Notes: generated by a model from the letters alone, not told the origin. DNA of 64,000 bases from Thinopyrum elongatum (GCA_011799875.1 CM022298.1:724065431-724129430); one strand, 5' to 3'. Counted from the first letter of the stretch, positions 18,854 through 32,108 are shown. Numbers and translations: made by a program.

Positions 18854-21016
18854 TGTAGGAGATATGCCCTAGAGGCAATAATAAATGTTATTGATTATCT
18901 CCCTGTTCATAATTAGGTTTATGTTCCATGCTATAACTGCTATGGTTCTCGAGTCTACAAATAAAACGAGGATTGGAGGGAAACTCATGTGCACGTGTGG
19001 GATAATAAATGGTAAAATGTATTCCTAGTCAAGCCTCTATGACTGGCTCAAGTGTTGCATGATGGTTCTGTTTTCCTGATCATGGGCATGTCTATGCCAG
19101 CAACTTTGAGGGCACAGATGTTAGAAGAACATTTGTGTTGAATTGACCCGATTGATGTTATGCTATGAGATACATTCGTCACAAGTTAATGGTTAATAAC
19201 ACAGAGATGGTTAACGTTTGCATGATTCCTTAGACCATGAGAGTATCGAGTTTCTTCATGCTTGCTTCATGAACTTTGGGGTTTGTTAAACGTCATCCGT
19301 AAATGGGTGGCTATTACGGCGGCTTACGGGTTCATGGAAAAGTATGTCAAGTAACTTGATAGCTCGAGATTGGGATTTGCTCCTCCGACGATGGAGAGAT
19401 ATCTCTAGGCCCTCTCAGTGTTACGGTATCCATCATCGTCTGGCCAGACACTTTGTGATTTGATCACGGGGATGCCGGAACACGGTAACGAGAAAAGAGA
19501 ACAATATCGGTAACGAGGTAACTAGCATAGTGGACAAGTTGTTGATCCACGGGAATGCCAACATGTCTCACCTCGGGTATTTGTAACATATCGCGAAGCA
19601 ACAGGAATAGCACACGGCAACTGGAGGTTCACTCGAATATTCATTCGTGTGGGTATAGGGGTCAATATGGGTGTCCACGGCTCCGATGTTGATCATTGAT
19701 CGGAAGGGGTTCCGTGTCATGTCTATACTTCACCGAACCTATAGGGTCACATGCTTAAGGGTCATCTATCTGCTGAATACTAGACAGGGAGTCTGAGAGA
19801 AAATTTCCGGAAAAAGTTTTTCGGAGACAGCGGAAAAGTTCCGACGAGAGAGGTCACCGGATGAGTTCCGGTGATACTGAAAAGTTGTTTCAGAGGATAC
19901 CATAAAGTCAAATTGGTTTCGGGACATGCCTGATAATTCTTGGAGGGTGCCAGAATCATTCTGGAAACTTTCTGGAATTTTCGGAGATGAAAACCGGAAA
20001 TGTTCCGGAGCTGCCGAAACTGCTTTAGATGCTTTTCGCAGATGAAATCACTAAACTGGAATTATTCCAGAACACGTTGAAAATTATTTTAGTGGGTACT
20101 AGAAATGTTCTAAGCCCACATAAATATTTTTAGTTCGAACGGACGCTGAAAAATGTCATAGTGAATAGTGAAAGTGCTTTTTGGGATTTTTATGGAAAGC
20201 CACCTTTTTGGCTTTTTCCAAAAGGCCTTCTAGAAGGACTTAGGAGCCAAGGCACCCCCATGTGGGTGGGGGGCCCAAGTGTGGCCGGCCAAGCTTGGTG
20301 GAGCTCCTTGGAGCTCCACATGGCACCTCTTTTATCTTTATTCTTTTATGAAAAGGCATAAAGTGGGGGTACTTTGGGGTTTTTTTGTATGACATCTTTA
20401 CCCCTTGGCTATCCTATAAATAGAGGTGGAGGGGCAGCCCTCCACACTCACTCACTCTCACATACATGCCATTGCAATGATCTGGCTTCTTCTCTCCCTC
20501 CCCGCGAAATAGTTTCGTAGAGCCGAAAGGCTGTCTGGGTTCTGGTGGGAACTAGTTCTGGACGGCGAAGCCCTGCCGGATAGATGACACCGTATGTGTG
20601 CAACTCTGTAGAGAGGTCGTAGTTTCGATCTTAGTGCCCGAGGGGCTGTTCGTGAGTGCCTCCCGGAGGGCTGTCCGAGTGACGGTCCGAGTTCTGTGAG
20701 TCCTCCCGAAGGGCTGTCCGAGTGACCGTTCAAGTTTCGAAGGTCCTCCCGAAGGGCTGTCCGCGACACCGTCCGGGGGACTGTTCGACCGCCTCCCGGA
20801 GGGCTGTCCGAAGGGAAGACGAGGGTATACATCCTCGTGGTTGGGAGGTTGTAAATCCTAGCTGCGGGGATCTGCACCGCCGATCGTCATCGACTCTACT
20901 TCCGCTGCGCTACGAGTCGGTAACGAAACTGATCAAACCTTGTATGCAGTCTCCATAGTGGTCCTGGGCTGGTGCGTAGGTCAGAATTTTTTTGTTTTCT
21001 GCTGCGTTCCCCTACA
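18854..21016 (+). repeat. 5' LTR of the Copia element
   Basis: 2163 bp. The TATA box is at 20414-20423 (CTATAAATAG). Downstream, 20650-20820 holds four irregular copies of CCTCCCG(G/A)AGGGCTGTCCG. An ORF of ~139 codons on the opposite strand here (20458-20877) arises from these repeats. Confidence 0.92.
20414..20423 (+). promoter_or_regulatory. TATA box in the Copia 5' LTR
   Basis: CTATAAATAG followed by GAGGTGGAGG; the identical site in the 3' LTR is 27898-27907. It is the likely start of the element transcript. Confidence 0.65.
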
Positions 21017-21017
21017 G

Positions 21018-21030
21018 TGGCATCATGAGC
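21018..21030 (+). other. Copia primer-binding site
   Basis: TGGCATCATGAGC starts two bases after the LTR. It is a variant of TGGTATCAGAGC, the usual initiator tRNA-Met site in plant Copia elements. Confidence 0.75.
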
Positions 21031-24000
21031 CGTGCTATGCGTAGATGCAGGTTGCGATCTAGAATACATGGAGATGTATGGGTGTTGCACAATATAATTA
21101 GGTAGTAGATGAGTTCTATTACTGAAAATTATTTGTGCGGCTAGCAGATGAAATCTGTTACCCGAAGTTCTTGTTGCTTCCCTGGAATTTGCATATTTCT
21201 GATCTTGATAACAGCATGGTGGAGTTTCAATGTTCTGGCAATCCGCGATCCTGATTGATCAACGAAGTGCTAACAGTCCATTGAATTCCACCGTAGTTAA
21301 AAAGAAAGATGAAATTTCACAAACAAAAGGGCAATGCAGATATGATCTGCACGGGGGTCATGCGTATGACGAAGTTTAGTATGGGGCTCAAGATTTTATT
21401 ATCTCGGTTTTCATACACCCTGGAAAGTTAATCTAGCGACTTGAATTATCATACTTGATGATGGACGTTGGTAGCTTCGGTTTGTTTCGAAACCTGAGAA
21501 GCCACGTAAAACAAGTTTTTGCATGAACTGATTAGAGGCGTCTAACTTGGTTTTGCAGGAGGGTTTGCATGTGCACATGATGTGGTATAACAGTGCTCAT
21601 AATAATTTGATTATGTATGAGATGACTATATGATGTAAATTGATTAACATGACCTGCGTGTCATGATTTGGCATGATGGCTGGAGCCATATGATTGCACT
21701 TTAAATGACCAGCGTGTCGACCTTGTGTAATGCATTATTTTATTAGCTATAGAGATAGCAATATTATCTAGTGCATCGACAAGGTGGTGGCAATCTTCGC
21801 AAAGGTGAACACCGACGCGAATGCCGAAGACGAAGAAATACAAGACTTCTCCGTCAGAAAGGGCTATACCATATCATGCTATTATGAATTGCCTGAGATG
21901 TTTATCCCTTATGATGCACCCTTTTTGATTGCGCGGTAGTCGCTTTTTATTAGGGTGATCTCTCACAAAATATCAAGTAGTTAGTGTTCTCCCAAGTGTA
22001 GCACCGTCACGGCACCTAACTTTTCGGGGTATCACATGGATACATGGGTACGAACGATTAGGGATGTGTGAGGCGGGTGAGTTGAGACCTCGCAGCAAGA
22101 TCACTTGGTTGTCTTGACGTTCTAGCTTGAAAGTCCTGAGCTCGGAACATGCCCATCGAAAGATGAACAAGAGTCACATAGAGATGTGATTGGCAAGTTG
22201 GCCTACCGATTGCAATTCTCGTCACTTGAGATGGATACATCCTTGGCGTTAAATTGTAATATGGATCTTGAATCACTCACAATCAATTATGAGAGATATT
22301 GATTTGAGTGGGAGCACACTTTTGAATTGACTTGTTTAATTCTCAGTGCAATTAATTATGAACACTGTCTAAGTGTGATTTGCATAATAGTTGTAGAATT
22401 ATGGCTCGCGTTTCCACCTTCCCTGTTAATTTTGAATGGCTGTTAAATATCTGGTTAAAACTTTACGGTTGGTAACGTAATGTGAGGATTGTCCTCAAGA
22501 GTGCCGAGAAGGACTTTGTCCTATCGCATACTTTCGTTATTCTCTCGCTTATGCTATGGATCAAGTGACTCTCGTCCTTCGATCCAAAAGCTAGAATTCC
22601 ATTTCAGTCAAGTGCAATATGTTTGCTTCCATGAGACCCGAACTTCAAAAGTTTGGATAGTTATGTGATATTCATGGAATCTGAAAATCATTTTCAGAGA
22701 CAGACATAGGCTAAAAGATATGAGATATCCAAAGCAATGTTTGTTTGCAAACTATTAGTAAAGGAGTTTACTATGCATTAGACTGATAAGAGAGGGATCC
22801 AGAAGAACCCCTATCATATGATGAAAGGTGAATAAAACAACAACTTAAAGAGAAAGGAAGTGTCCGAAGGGTGTTAGTGAAACTTTCACGCCTAGGAAGT
22901 CCGGGGCTAACGCCACTCTTAAGTTGGCTGCTTCTTCTGGGAGTAGGAGAAATACTAAAAGTTAAACTATTAGAAGTATAAAGGCAATAAGAAAGAAGAC
23001 TGGAATATCCAGCTCATGTATGAATGTCATACAAGTTTTTGATGTATAGAAGGCTGGTCAAAGATATAGTTCTTGGGAATTATGATTAAATTGTTAATCA
23101 CTGATTCTTGGGTATTGTGAGTTAATCACAAAGATACCCGCTTGATTGCTTTCTGTTGCAACTCGATGTAAGAACTACTATGGCCTGAAAGACTTGCCAG
23201 GAATGAGGTTTAGGTATACACAGGGAACATAGTAAATGTTACTATACCTTCCATCGGTGTATTACCATCTGTATTTATTTTCATAATTCATTTAGAGTTT
23301 CACAAACTCTAGCCCATTGCATAAGGTATCTTGCAAGAAGGTTGTTCATAAGAGAACTTTTGATGTTCGGTGTTATGAATAACATAAGGGCCATACTTTC
23401 ATTATGAATGAGATGTATGTTATGAATGTTGATAATAATACATTACCTCAGTATTTACTTTCATAATTCATTTTAGAGTTTTACACACTCTAGCCCATTG
23501 CACAATGATTGTTGCAAAAGAGTTGTTCATAAAAGAACAATTGTCGTTCAGTATTATGAATAACATAAAGGGCCATGCTTCCATCCGAGATTGGACGTAT
23601 GTTATGAATATTGATGGTAATATGATACATCTATAACACTGACGCTAAATGTCGCAAGACTAAAAGAATACCACACAAGTGTGGCACTGCATTTGGTCGC
23701 ATTGGAGAAACCCGCATGGAAAACTCCATTATGATGGATTTTGAAGTCGTTTGATTTTGAATCATCTGACACTTGCAAATTTCCTCCGAAAAGTGAAGTG
23801 ACTGAAATACCGTTCACAGGCCATAAGGAATGAGCAACAAACTTATTGGTGATCATACATTTTGATGTGTGTAGTTCAATAAATGTTGTTGCAAGTAGTG
23901 GATTTATCTATCTTCAAAAATGACTCAAGTAGATATATGGATATTTACTTGATGAGACGTAAGTCTGGATCTTTTGAAATCATTCGAAAGGTTTTCAAAT

Positions 24001-24374
24001 ATGAAGTAGAAGTTATTGTAACAAGAAAATTATGTTTCTACAATTCGATTGCAGAAAGAAATATTTGAGTTACAAGTTTAGCGAATGTCTGATGAGTTGT
24101 GAAAAGAGTTTCATAACTTGCACCTCCCGGAACACCACTGCAAGTGGAAAGTCCGTGAAGATGTAATCAAACCATTTATGACATGGTAAGATCAAAGATG
24201 ACATAAATAAATTTGCCATTATCCCTTTTAAAGAGTGATGCTTTAGAGACTGCGGCTTTTACACTGAAAAGAGCTCCATCAGGTCTGTTGAAATGACGCC
24301 ATGGTATGGTACGCCCAACCATGTTATATCTTTTCTTAACATTTGGAATATGGGGCTTGTGTAAAAGGTTACAA
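21031..24374 (+). other. Degenerate Copia internal region, 5' part; no gene seen
   Basis: About 3.3 kb without a supported ORF. Two similar blocks at about 23270-23420 and 23450-23610 (CATAATTCATTT(T)AGAGTTT, TAGCCCATTGCA, GTTGTTCATAA(G/A)AGAAC, TATGAATAACATAA) form an imperfect ~180-bp tandem duplication. No gag zinc knuckle or protease motif could be read. Confidence 0.6.
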
Positions 24375-24450
24375 ACCTATTCCAAATCAGACAAGTGCTA
24401 CTTTGTAGGTTATCCCAAGTCATTGGGTATTCCTCCCTCACTATACCGAG
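24375..24450 (+). pseudogene. Copia integrase C-terminal remnant
   Basis: In one plus-strand frame the residues SKSDKCYFVGYPK can be read at 24381-24419. This is a conserved block near the C-terminus of Copia integrase. The frame ends at a stop shortly after, and the catalytic part upstream is not recognisable. Confidence 0.65.
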
Positions 24451-25902
24451 GCAAATAGGTTTGCCACAAAGAACGGTATGCTTTTTGAAGAAAATGGTTC
24501 TTTCAAAAAGGTGAGTGGGAGAATAGTGCAACTCGACGAGATAAACAGTATCTTCGTCATCAGGTCAAAGGAAAGAGACCTTGGAAGTAATTCCGGAGTT
24601 TCCTACTACGACTGATACGGAAGTCTCTACAATAAAATGTATGGACTTCGGTCGAACTTGCAGCTGAACCACGTAGGCAAGGCTCGTGCAAATCTCTCAG
24701 GTGCGCAAACGAGATATTGTTGTTAGACAACAGTATACCTACGATACACAAGGAAGCGTTGATGGGCCCTGACTCCGGAATTGGCTAAATGCCAATACAA
24801 TCCGAGATAGTTTCCATATAAATGTTTCAAGATTAAAATCTTGATACACCTTTCGGAAGACTTAGAGTCTAACGAGTTTTTATGGAACTAAAAACTGATA
24901 CGGATAAAAATGTTTTATCCATAAAGCTCGACTTGTTGAAATAACAAGTTCAAAGAGTTGACTACGATGAGGTTGTTTCACCGTAGCGATGCTTAAAGTC
25001 AGTTCGGGTTGAACTAGCAATTAATACATATTTCAGTCATGAGATATGAAACATGGATGACAATAGGATTTCCATATGATGGAAATGAAACCAAGGACTT
25101 GCATGTGTTACAGTCCAAGGTATTTTGTCATTCCAGAGGATGCTAGTGAGTATGCAAACTTCAGAGTTCCAGTGATGGACATAAGAGAGCAAAATGGAGT
25201 TGGAATCTTCGTGTTTTGATGAAATGGTCAAAAAGGGTTTTTGACTTCATCAATGGGTAACGAAGATGCTTGTGATTCAAGAAAGTAAGTGGGAGCATAA
25301 TAATATTTCTAAAAACGTTGTGTGCTTGACACATTGTTAATTGGAAATAAATTTCTTGACACGAATTAGGACTTCATTTGAAAATAGTTTTTCGATGAAG
25401 TGCTTGGGCTAAATAGCCTTTATATTAGGCATGATGATCTATGGAGATAGATTTACCTAATAGGGCTAAGCAATAAATACATATTGACAAGATGCTAAAA
25501 CTTTTTAGCATTTAAAAACGTCAAGGAGTGATTCTTGCCAAAGTCACATGGAAAGAGTTTTTGCAAGACTCGGTGTCCCAAAACACTGATGAGCAAAATA
25601 CATGATGGAGATTCCACACACTCTTGTGTTTGGATTAATCATGTATTCCATGGTATGTAAAACAACCAGATATGTCCAATACTCCCAAAGTTGTTGCGAG
25701 TATAGATACCAAAGTGATCAAAAGTACTGATCATGGGACAACAGTGAAAAAGGGTCATTGAGTACTATAGTAGCACTGATGACATGTTTTCTCGCAAGCG
25801 GAGATCATGAAGAGTTCGTTGTAAAAGGTTACATCGATACAGTCTTCATCCATGCTCCAAGCGATTTTCGATTTAAGTTAAGGGTTTTGTGCAATACACA
25901 AT

Positions 25903-26124
25903 ATGGTGGCACAGTTATTTGGAAAATGTTCCAAACAAGTTACTGTGGCGAATTCTATAACAGAGGCGAAGTATGTTGCCTCTTTTAAAAGTGACAAAGA
26001 AGATGTTAAATCATATAGTTCATTCATGAACTTAGTATGGTTCCAAGATGGCTTTTGTCAATGGGACACTACTGCAGGTAGTTGCTCCATAACTCAGTCT
26101 GAGGAATCCAGGTTCGGCCTGTGA
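25903..26124 (+). pseudogene. Copia RNase H remnant
   Basis: The short frame contains SKQVTVANSITEAKYVAS, matching the conserved Copia RNase H stretch usually read as S..A.STAEAEY.A. The surrounding frame is broken, so the gene is not functional. It lies ~200 bp before the polypurine tract, as expected for the end of pol. Confidence 0.65.
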
Positions 26125-26321
26125 TTCACATACATACAAAACCAAGTCCACACAAAATATGAATTTTGTGAAAGCGTGAAAACGCGAGGATATGCAAAGA
26201 TACACACGGAGCTGAAGTCGTCAGATCCGTTGGACATCAGGCTATACCACAAGCGAAGCATATTTACACCTGTGTGCCACAGGTGTAAAGTGCATTAGCA
26301 TTAACTAGATTATTGACTCTA

Positions 26322-26336
26322 GTGCAAGTGGGAGTC
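26322..26336 (+). other. Copia polypurine tract
   Basis: GTGCAAGTGGGAGTC lies directly before the 3' LTR. AAGTGGGAGTC-type tracts are typical of Triticeae Copia elements. Confidence 0.75.
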
Positions 26337-28500
26337 TGTAGGAGATATGCCCTAGAGGCAATAATAAATGTTATTGATTATCTCCCTGTTCATAATTAGG
26401 TTTATGTTCCATGCTATAACTGCTATGGTTCTCGAGTCTACAAATAAAACGAGGCTTGGAGGGAAACTCATGTGCACGTGTGGGATAATAAACGGTAAAA
26501 TGTATTCCTAGTCAAGCCTCTATGACTGGCTCAAGTGTTGCATGATGGTTCTGTTTTCCTGATCATGGGCATGTCTATGCCAGCAACTTTGAGGGCACAG
26601 ATGTTAGAAGAACATTTGTGTTGAATTGACCCGATTGATGTTATGCTATGAGATACATTCGTCACAAGTTAATGGTTAATAACATAGAGATGGTTAACGT
26701 TTGCATGATTCCTTAGACCATGAGAGTATCGAGTTTCTTCATGCTTGCTTCATGAACTTTGGGGTTTGTTAAACGTCATCCGTAAATGGGTGGCTATTAC
26801 GGCGGCTTACGGGTTCATGGAAAAGTATGTCAAGTAACTTGATAGCTCGAGATTGGGATTTGCTCCTCCGACGATGGAGAGATATCTCTGGGCCCTCTCA
26901 GTGTTACGGTATCCATCATCGTCTGGCCAGACACTTTGTGATTTGATCACGGGGATGCTGGAACACGGTAACGAGAAAAGAGAACAATACCGGTAACGAG
27001 GTAACTAGCATAGTGGACAAGTTGTTGATCCACGGGAATGCCAACATGTCTCACCTCGCGTATTTGTAACATATCGCGAAGCAACAGGAATAGCACACGG
27101 CAACTGGAGGTTCACTCGAATATTCATTCGTGTGGGTATAGGGATCAATATGGGTGTCCACGGCTCCGATGTTGATCATTGATCGGAAGGGGTTCCGTGT
27201 CATGTCTATACTTCACCGAACCTATAGGGTCACACGCTTAAGGGTCATCTATCTGCTGAATACTAGACAGGGAGTCTGAGAGAAAATTTCCGGAAAAAGT
27301 TTTTCGGAGACAGCGGAAAAGTTCCGACGAGAGAGGTCACCGGATGAGTTCCGGTGATACTGAAAAGTTGTTTCAGAGGATACCATAAAGTCAAATTGGT
27401 TTCGGGACATGCCTGATAATTCTTGGAGGGTGCCAGAATCATTCTGGAAACTTTCTGGAATTTTCGGAGATGAAAACCGGAAATGTTCCGGAGCTGCCGA
27501 AACCGCTTCAGATGCTTTTCGCAGATGAAATCACTAAACTGGAATTATTCCAGAACGCGTTGAAAATTATTTTAGTGGGTACTAGAAATGTTCTAAGCCC
27601 ACATAAACATTTTCAGTTTGAACGGACGCTGAAAAATGTCGTCGTGAATAGTGAAAGTGCTTTTTGGGATTTTTATGGAAAGCCACCTTTTTGGATTTTT
27701 CCAAAAGGCCTTCTAGAAGGACTTAGGAGCCAAGGCACCCCCATGTGGGGGGGGGGGCCCAAGTGTGGCCGGCCAAGCATGGTGGAGCTCCTTGGAGCTC
27801 CACATGGCACCCCTTTTATCTTTATTCTTTTATGAAAAGGCATAAAGTGGGGGTACTTTGGGGTTTTTTTGTATGACATCTTTACCCCTTGGCTATCCTA
27901 TAAATAGAGGTGGAGGGGCAGCCCTCCACACTCACTCACTCTCACATACATGCCATTGCAATGATCTGGCTTCTTCTCTCCCTCCCCGCGAAATAGTTTC
28001 GTAGAGCCGAAAGGCTGTCTGGGTTCCGGTGGGAACTAGTTCTGGACGGCGAAGCCCTGCCGGATAGATGACACCGTATGTGTGCAACGCTGTAGAGAGG
28101 TCGTAGTTTCGATCTTAGTGCCCGAGGGGCTGTTCGTGAGTGCCTCCCGGAGGGCTGTCCGAGTGACGGTCCGAGTTCTGTGAGTCCTCCCGAAGGGCTG
28201 TCCGAGTGACCGTTCGAGTTTCGAAGGTCCTCCCGAAGGGCTGTCCGCGACACCGTCCGGGGGACTATTCGACCGCCTCCCGGAGGGCTGTCCGAAGGGA
28301 AGACGAGGGTATACATCCTCGCGGTTGGGAGGTTGTAAATCCTAGCTGCGGGGATCTGCACCACCGATCGTCATCGACTCTACTTCCGCTGCGCTACGAG
28401 TCGGTAACGAAACTGATCAAACCTTGTATGCAGTCTCCATAGTGGTCCTGGGCTGGTGCGTAGGTCGGAAAATTTTTGTTTTCTGCTGCGTTCCCCTACA
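26337..28500 (+). repeat. 3' LTR of the Copia element
   Basis: 2164 bp, about 98.6% identical to the 5' LTR by eye, with mostly transitions and a G-tract length change near 27750. The TATA box is at 27898-27907. Confidence 0.92.
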
Positions 28501-28803
28501 GTTTTTTATTGTTCCTATTACAAAAATCAATATCTACTATCATTACTACACTTTTATTACCATGTCTTTGGCAAACTAGTGCACCTATACAAATTACCAT
28601 TGTATTTGGTTTGTTGGGGACATAAGAGACTTTTTGTTATTTGGTTGCAGGGTGGTTTGAGAGAGACCATCTTCATCCTACACTTCCAACGGATTGATAA
28701 ACCTTAGGTCATCCACTTGATGGAAAATTGCTACTGTCCTACAAAACTCTGCGCTTGGAGGCCCAACACGAGTCTACAAGAATAAGTTGTGTCGTAGAAA
28801 TCA
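28501..28803 (+). repeat. Solo LTR E, segment 3
   Basis: The LTR resumes after the Copia element (TTACAAAAATCAATATCTACT matches LTR A near 1333) and ends GTAGAAATCA at 28803. Unlike A, no primer-binding site follows; host sequence CCAAGCAGCTCTGG begins at once. Confidence 0.85.
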
Positions 28804-29036
28804 CCAAGCAGCTCTGGATCTTTTGCATGGTGGATGGCAAACTGCTCATCACACTTCCTCTGCAATATGTTGATTGTGCGCCCAAGGACTATCACGCCGA
28901 TATCGTTGCCAATGGGCCATGGTGCCTGCACCGACCGATGAAGCTCTTGCTCCCCGACCTGCTCCAGCTAGTTCTCCTCGCCGAAGATGTAACGCAGGTA
29001 GGGGTCGACGTCGAAGCTTTGGTCATTGCCTGGCAT
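28804..29036 (-). pseudogene. 5' part of the split host gene-like locus
   Basis: The minus-strand frame starts at ATG 29036 (MPGNDQSFDVDPYLRY) and runs to the LTR junction at 28804 in the same frame as the downstream half at 15434-15006. An in-frame TAG occurs after ~22 codons (following IFGEEN), so the gene is also broken by a nonsense change unless translation starts later. Downstream residues include WPIGNDIGVIVLGRTINILQ and HHAKDPELLG. The product would be about 218 aa. A TATA-like box lies 81 nt upstream. No family was recognised; the layout (single exon, TATA, short leader) resembles the coiled-coil gene at 6718-7317. Confidence 0.6.
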
Positions 29037-29116
29037 GCTTGGAATAACTAATGGTAGATGGGTGAGGGCTGGATCTGCACACAGTGTCGTGACGGTGCGT
29101 TGCCGCCTGGGTAATA

Positions 29117-29123
29117 TCTTATA
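29117..29123 (-). promoter_or_regulatory. TATA-like box of the split pseudogene
   Basis: Minus-strand GCATATAAGATATTACC places TATAAGA 81-87 nt upstream of the ATG at 29036. Confidence 0.45.
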
Positions 29124-29218
29124 TGCAGCAAGCCATTAGCTGGTGGCGGAAAACCAATGAGGGAAGAGGCGGGGATTTTACAATTCACCCATGTGGAGCG
29201 CGGGAAGCATTCGCTGGA

Positions 29219-30796
29219 TGATGTCGCTTGAACTACGTCGGTATTTCCCCAAAGAGGAAGGGATGATGCAGCACATCTACGGTAGGTATTTCCCTCAGTG
29301 ATGAGACCAAGGTTATCGAACCAGTAGGAGAACCACGCAACACTACGTGAATGGCACCTGCACACAAAGAACAAATACTTGCAACCCGACGTAAAAGAGG
29401 GGTTGTCAATCCCTCCCGGGTAAAGAGATAGATAAATTTGTAGTAGATCAGATAAATAGATCTCGCGGGAACGCGAGATAAAATAAATAACAATAAATTG
29501 CAGCAAGATATTTTTGGGCTTTTGGATTAATAGATCTGAAAATAAAAGCAAATAAAAATAGATCTCGAAGGCAAATATGATAAAGAAGAGACCCGGGGGC
29601 CGTAGATTTCACTAGTGGCTTCTCTCGAGAAAAATGACATACGGTGGGTAAACAAATTACTGTTGGGCGATTGATAGAACGTCAAATAATTATGATGATA
29701 TCCAGGCAATGATCATTATATAGGCATCACGTCCAAGATTAGTAGACCGACTCCTGCCTGCATCTACTACTATTACTCCACACATCGACCGCTATCCAGC
29801 ATGCATCTAGTGTATTAAGTTCATGGAGAAACGGAGTAATGCAATAAGAACGATGACATGATGTAGACAAGATCTATTCATGTAGGAATAGACCCCATCT
29901 TGTTATCCTTAATAGCAACGATACATACGTGTCATTTCCCCTTCTGTCACTGGGATTGAGCACCGTAAGATCGAACCCATCACAAAGCACCTCTTCCCAT
30001 GGCAAGAAAAATCGATCTAGTCAGCCTAACTAAACCAAAGATTCGAAGAAGAAATACGAGGCTATAAGTAATCATGCATATAAGAGATCAAAAGACTCAA
30101 ATAACTTTCATGGATAAAAACATAGATCTGATCATAAACTCAAAGTTCATCGGATCCCAACAAACACACCACAAAAAGAGTTACATCAAATAGATCTCCA
30201 AGAGACCATTGTATTGAGAATCAAAAGAGAGAGAGAGGAAGCCATCTAGCTACTAACTACAGACCCGTAGGTCTACAATGAACTACTCACGCATCATCAA
30301 AGAGGCACCAATGAGGATGATTTACCCCTCCGTGATGGTGTCTAGATTGGATCTGTGGTTTCTGGAACTTGCGGTGGCTGGAATTGTATTTCGTCTACTC
30401 CCCTAGGGTTTCTGGAATATTGGGGTATTTATAGAGCAAAGAGGCAGTGCGGGAGGCCACTGAGGTGGGCACAACCCACCACGGCGCGCCCGGGCCTCCA
30501 GGCGTGCCCAGGTGGGTTGTGCCCCCCTCGAGGCACCCCTCTGGTACTTTCTTGGCCCAACTTGTGTCTTCTGGTCCAGAAAAAATCACCAAAAAGTTTT
30601 GCTGCATTTGGAATCCGTTTGGTATTGATTATCTGGGAAGTAAAAAACAAGCAAAAAATAGCAACTGGTGCTGGGCACTATGTCAAACGGTTAGTCCCAA
30701 AAAATGATATAAAGTTGCTATAAAATGATTGTAAAACATCCAAGATTGATAATATAACGAACAATCAACAATTATAGAAACATTGGAGATGTATCA
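29219..30796 (-). repeat. 3' LTR of element F
   Basis: 1578 bp, TGATACATCTCCAATG-type start at 30796 (minus strand) and GAAGTTCAAGCGACATCA-like opposite edge near 29219. Minus-strand CTATAAATACC near 30426-30435 is the likely TATA box. The AAGCTTGGGGATGC tract adjoins at 30797. Confidence 0.85.
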
Positions 30797-32108
30797 GCAT
30801 CCCCAAGCTTAATTCCTGCTCGTCCTCGAGTAGGTAAATGATAAAAACAGAATTTTTGATGTGGAATGCTGCCTAACATGTTCATCACATAATCTTTTCT
30901 TTGTAGCATGGAGATTTGGACTTTTATATGATTCAAAGCAATAGTCTAGTTTTGACATGAAGATTTCAATACTGAAGCATATCAACAAGCAACCACGTCT
31001 TTCAAAATATCAACACTAAAGAAAGTTATCCCTAGCCCATTATGCTCAATCATTGATCCATTCATGAAACACACTCGCATATTAGCTACACCCAATGCTC
31101 AAGTATGATCATAGTGCCCCTTAGTTGGTGCTTTATAAGAGAAGATGGAGACTCAAAAATAAAAATTGCATAAAGTAAATAGAAAGGCCCTTCGCAGAGG
31201 GAAGTAGGGATTTGTAGAGGTGCCAGAGCTCAAAGCGAAAAAGATAGAGATAAAAACATTTTGGGTGGCATGCTTTTCCTGTCAACGAAAACGATCGAGT
31301 AGTTCCCAATACTTTCCATGCTAGATATATCATAGGCGGTTCCCAAACAGAAAATAAAGTTTATTCCTTTTTCCACCATACTTTCACATTCCACGGCTAA
31401 CCGAATCCACGGGTGCCGTCCATACCAACACTTTCCAAGGAATTTATTATTTGACAACATAAAGTAAATTCATTTTTCATTTCGGGACTGGGCATCCCTA
31501 ATACCTTTGCCTTACTCTCATGCAATGACAAGTGAATAAACACTCATCTTGAGAATAACACATCTAGCATGGAAAAATATCAGCCACCCCCTACCGTTTC
31601 ATGAGCGGTACGAGCACACATAAGAGAAATTTATTTTGAAAATTAGAGATGGCTTTTCTTAGAACGGCGCGGAAATACCACATATAGGTAGGTATAGTGG
31701 ACTCATATGGCAAAACTGGTTTAAGGATTTTGGATGCACAAGTAGTGATCATACTTAGTGCAAATGAAGGCTAGCAAAAGATTATGAAGCATCCAACCAA
31801 GAAACAAAAAAAATCTCATAAGCGAGCATTAAGCATAACTAACACCGAATAATGCACCACAAGTAGGATATAATTTCATTGCATAACTATTGACTTTCGT
31901 GCTTGCATAGGGAATCACAAACCTTAACATCAATATTCTTACTAAAGCATAATTACTCATCAACATGACTCACATATTATATCATCATATCGCAAAACTA
32001 TTACAAGGAATCAAGTTTATTTTGTCCAATGATCTTCATGAAAGTTTTTATTATATCCCTCTTGAATATCTATCACTTTGGGACTAGTTTAATGTGTTGC
32101 TTTTGATA

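Larger units (their letters stand above)
18854..28500 (+). mobile_element. Copia LTR retrotransposon, full length, coding region degenerate
   Basis: Two 2.16-kb LTRs (18854-21016, 26337-28500), both TGTAGGAGATATGCCC to CCCCTACA, flank a 5.3-kb interior. A tRNA-Met type primer-binding site (21018-21030) and a purine tract (26322-26336) are in place. Flanks ATTTT and GTTTT are a 4-of-5 target duplication. The interior lacks a long ORF; only short Copia-like remnants survive (integrase C-terminal region ~24375-24450, RNase H ~25903-26124). By eye the LTRs differ at about 30 positions, near 1.4%, so insertion was recent although the pol region is long dead, implying mobilisation in trans. The LTR start resembles Angela/BARE-type Triticeae Copia elements; the family name is not asserted. 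Confidence 0.9.

Noticed and set aside
20458..20877. Minus-strand ORF of 139 codons, also at 27942-28364
   Set aside because: It is antisense within the Copia LTRs, created by the CCTCCCGGAGGG repeats, and occurs twice only because LTRs are duplicated.
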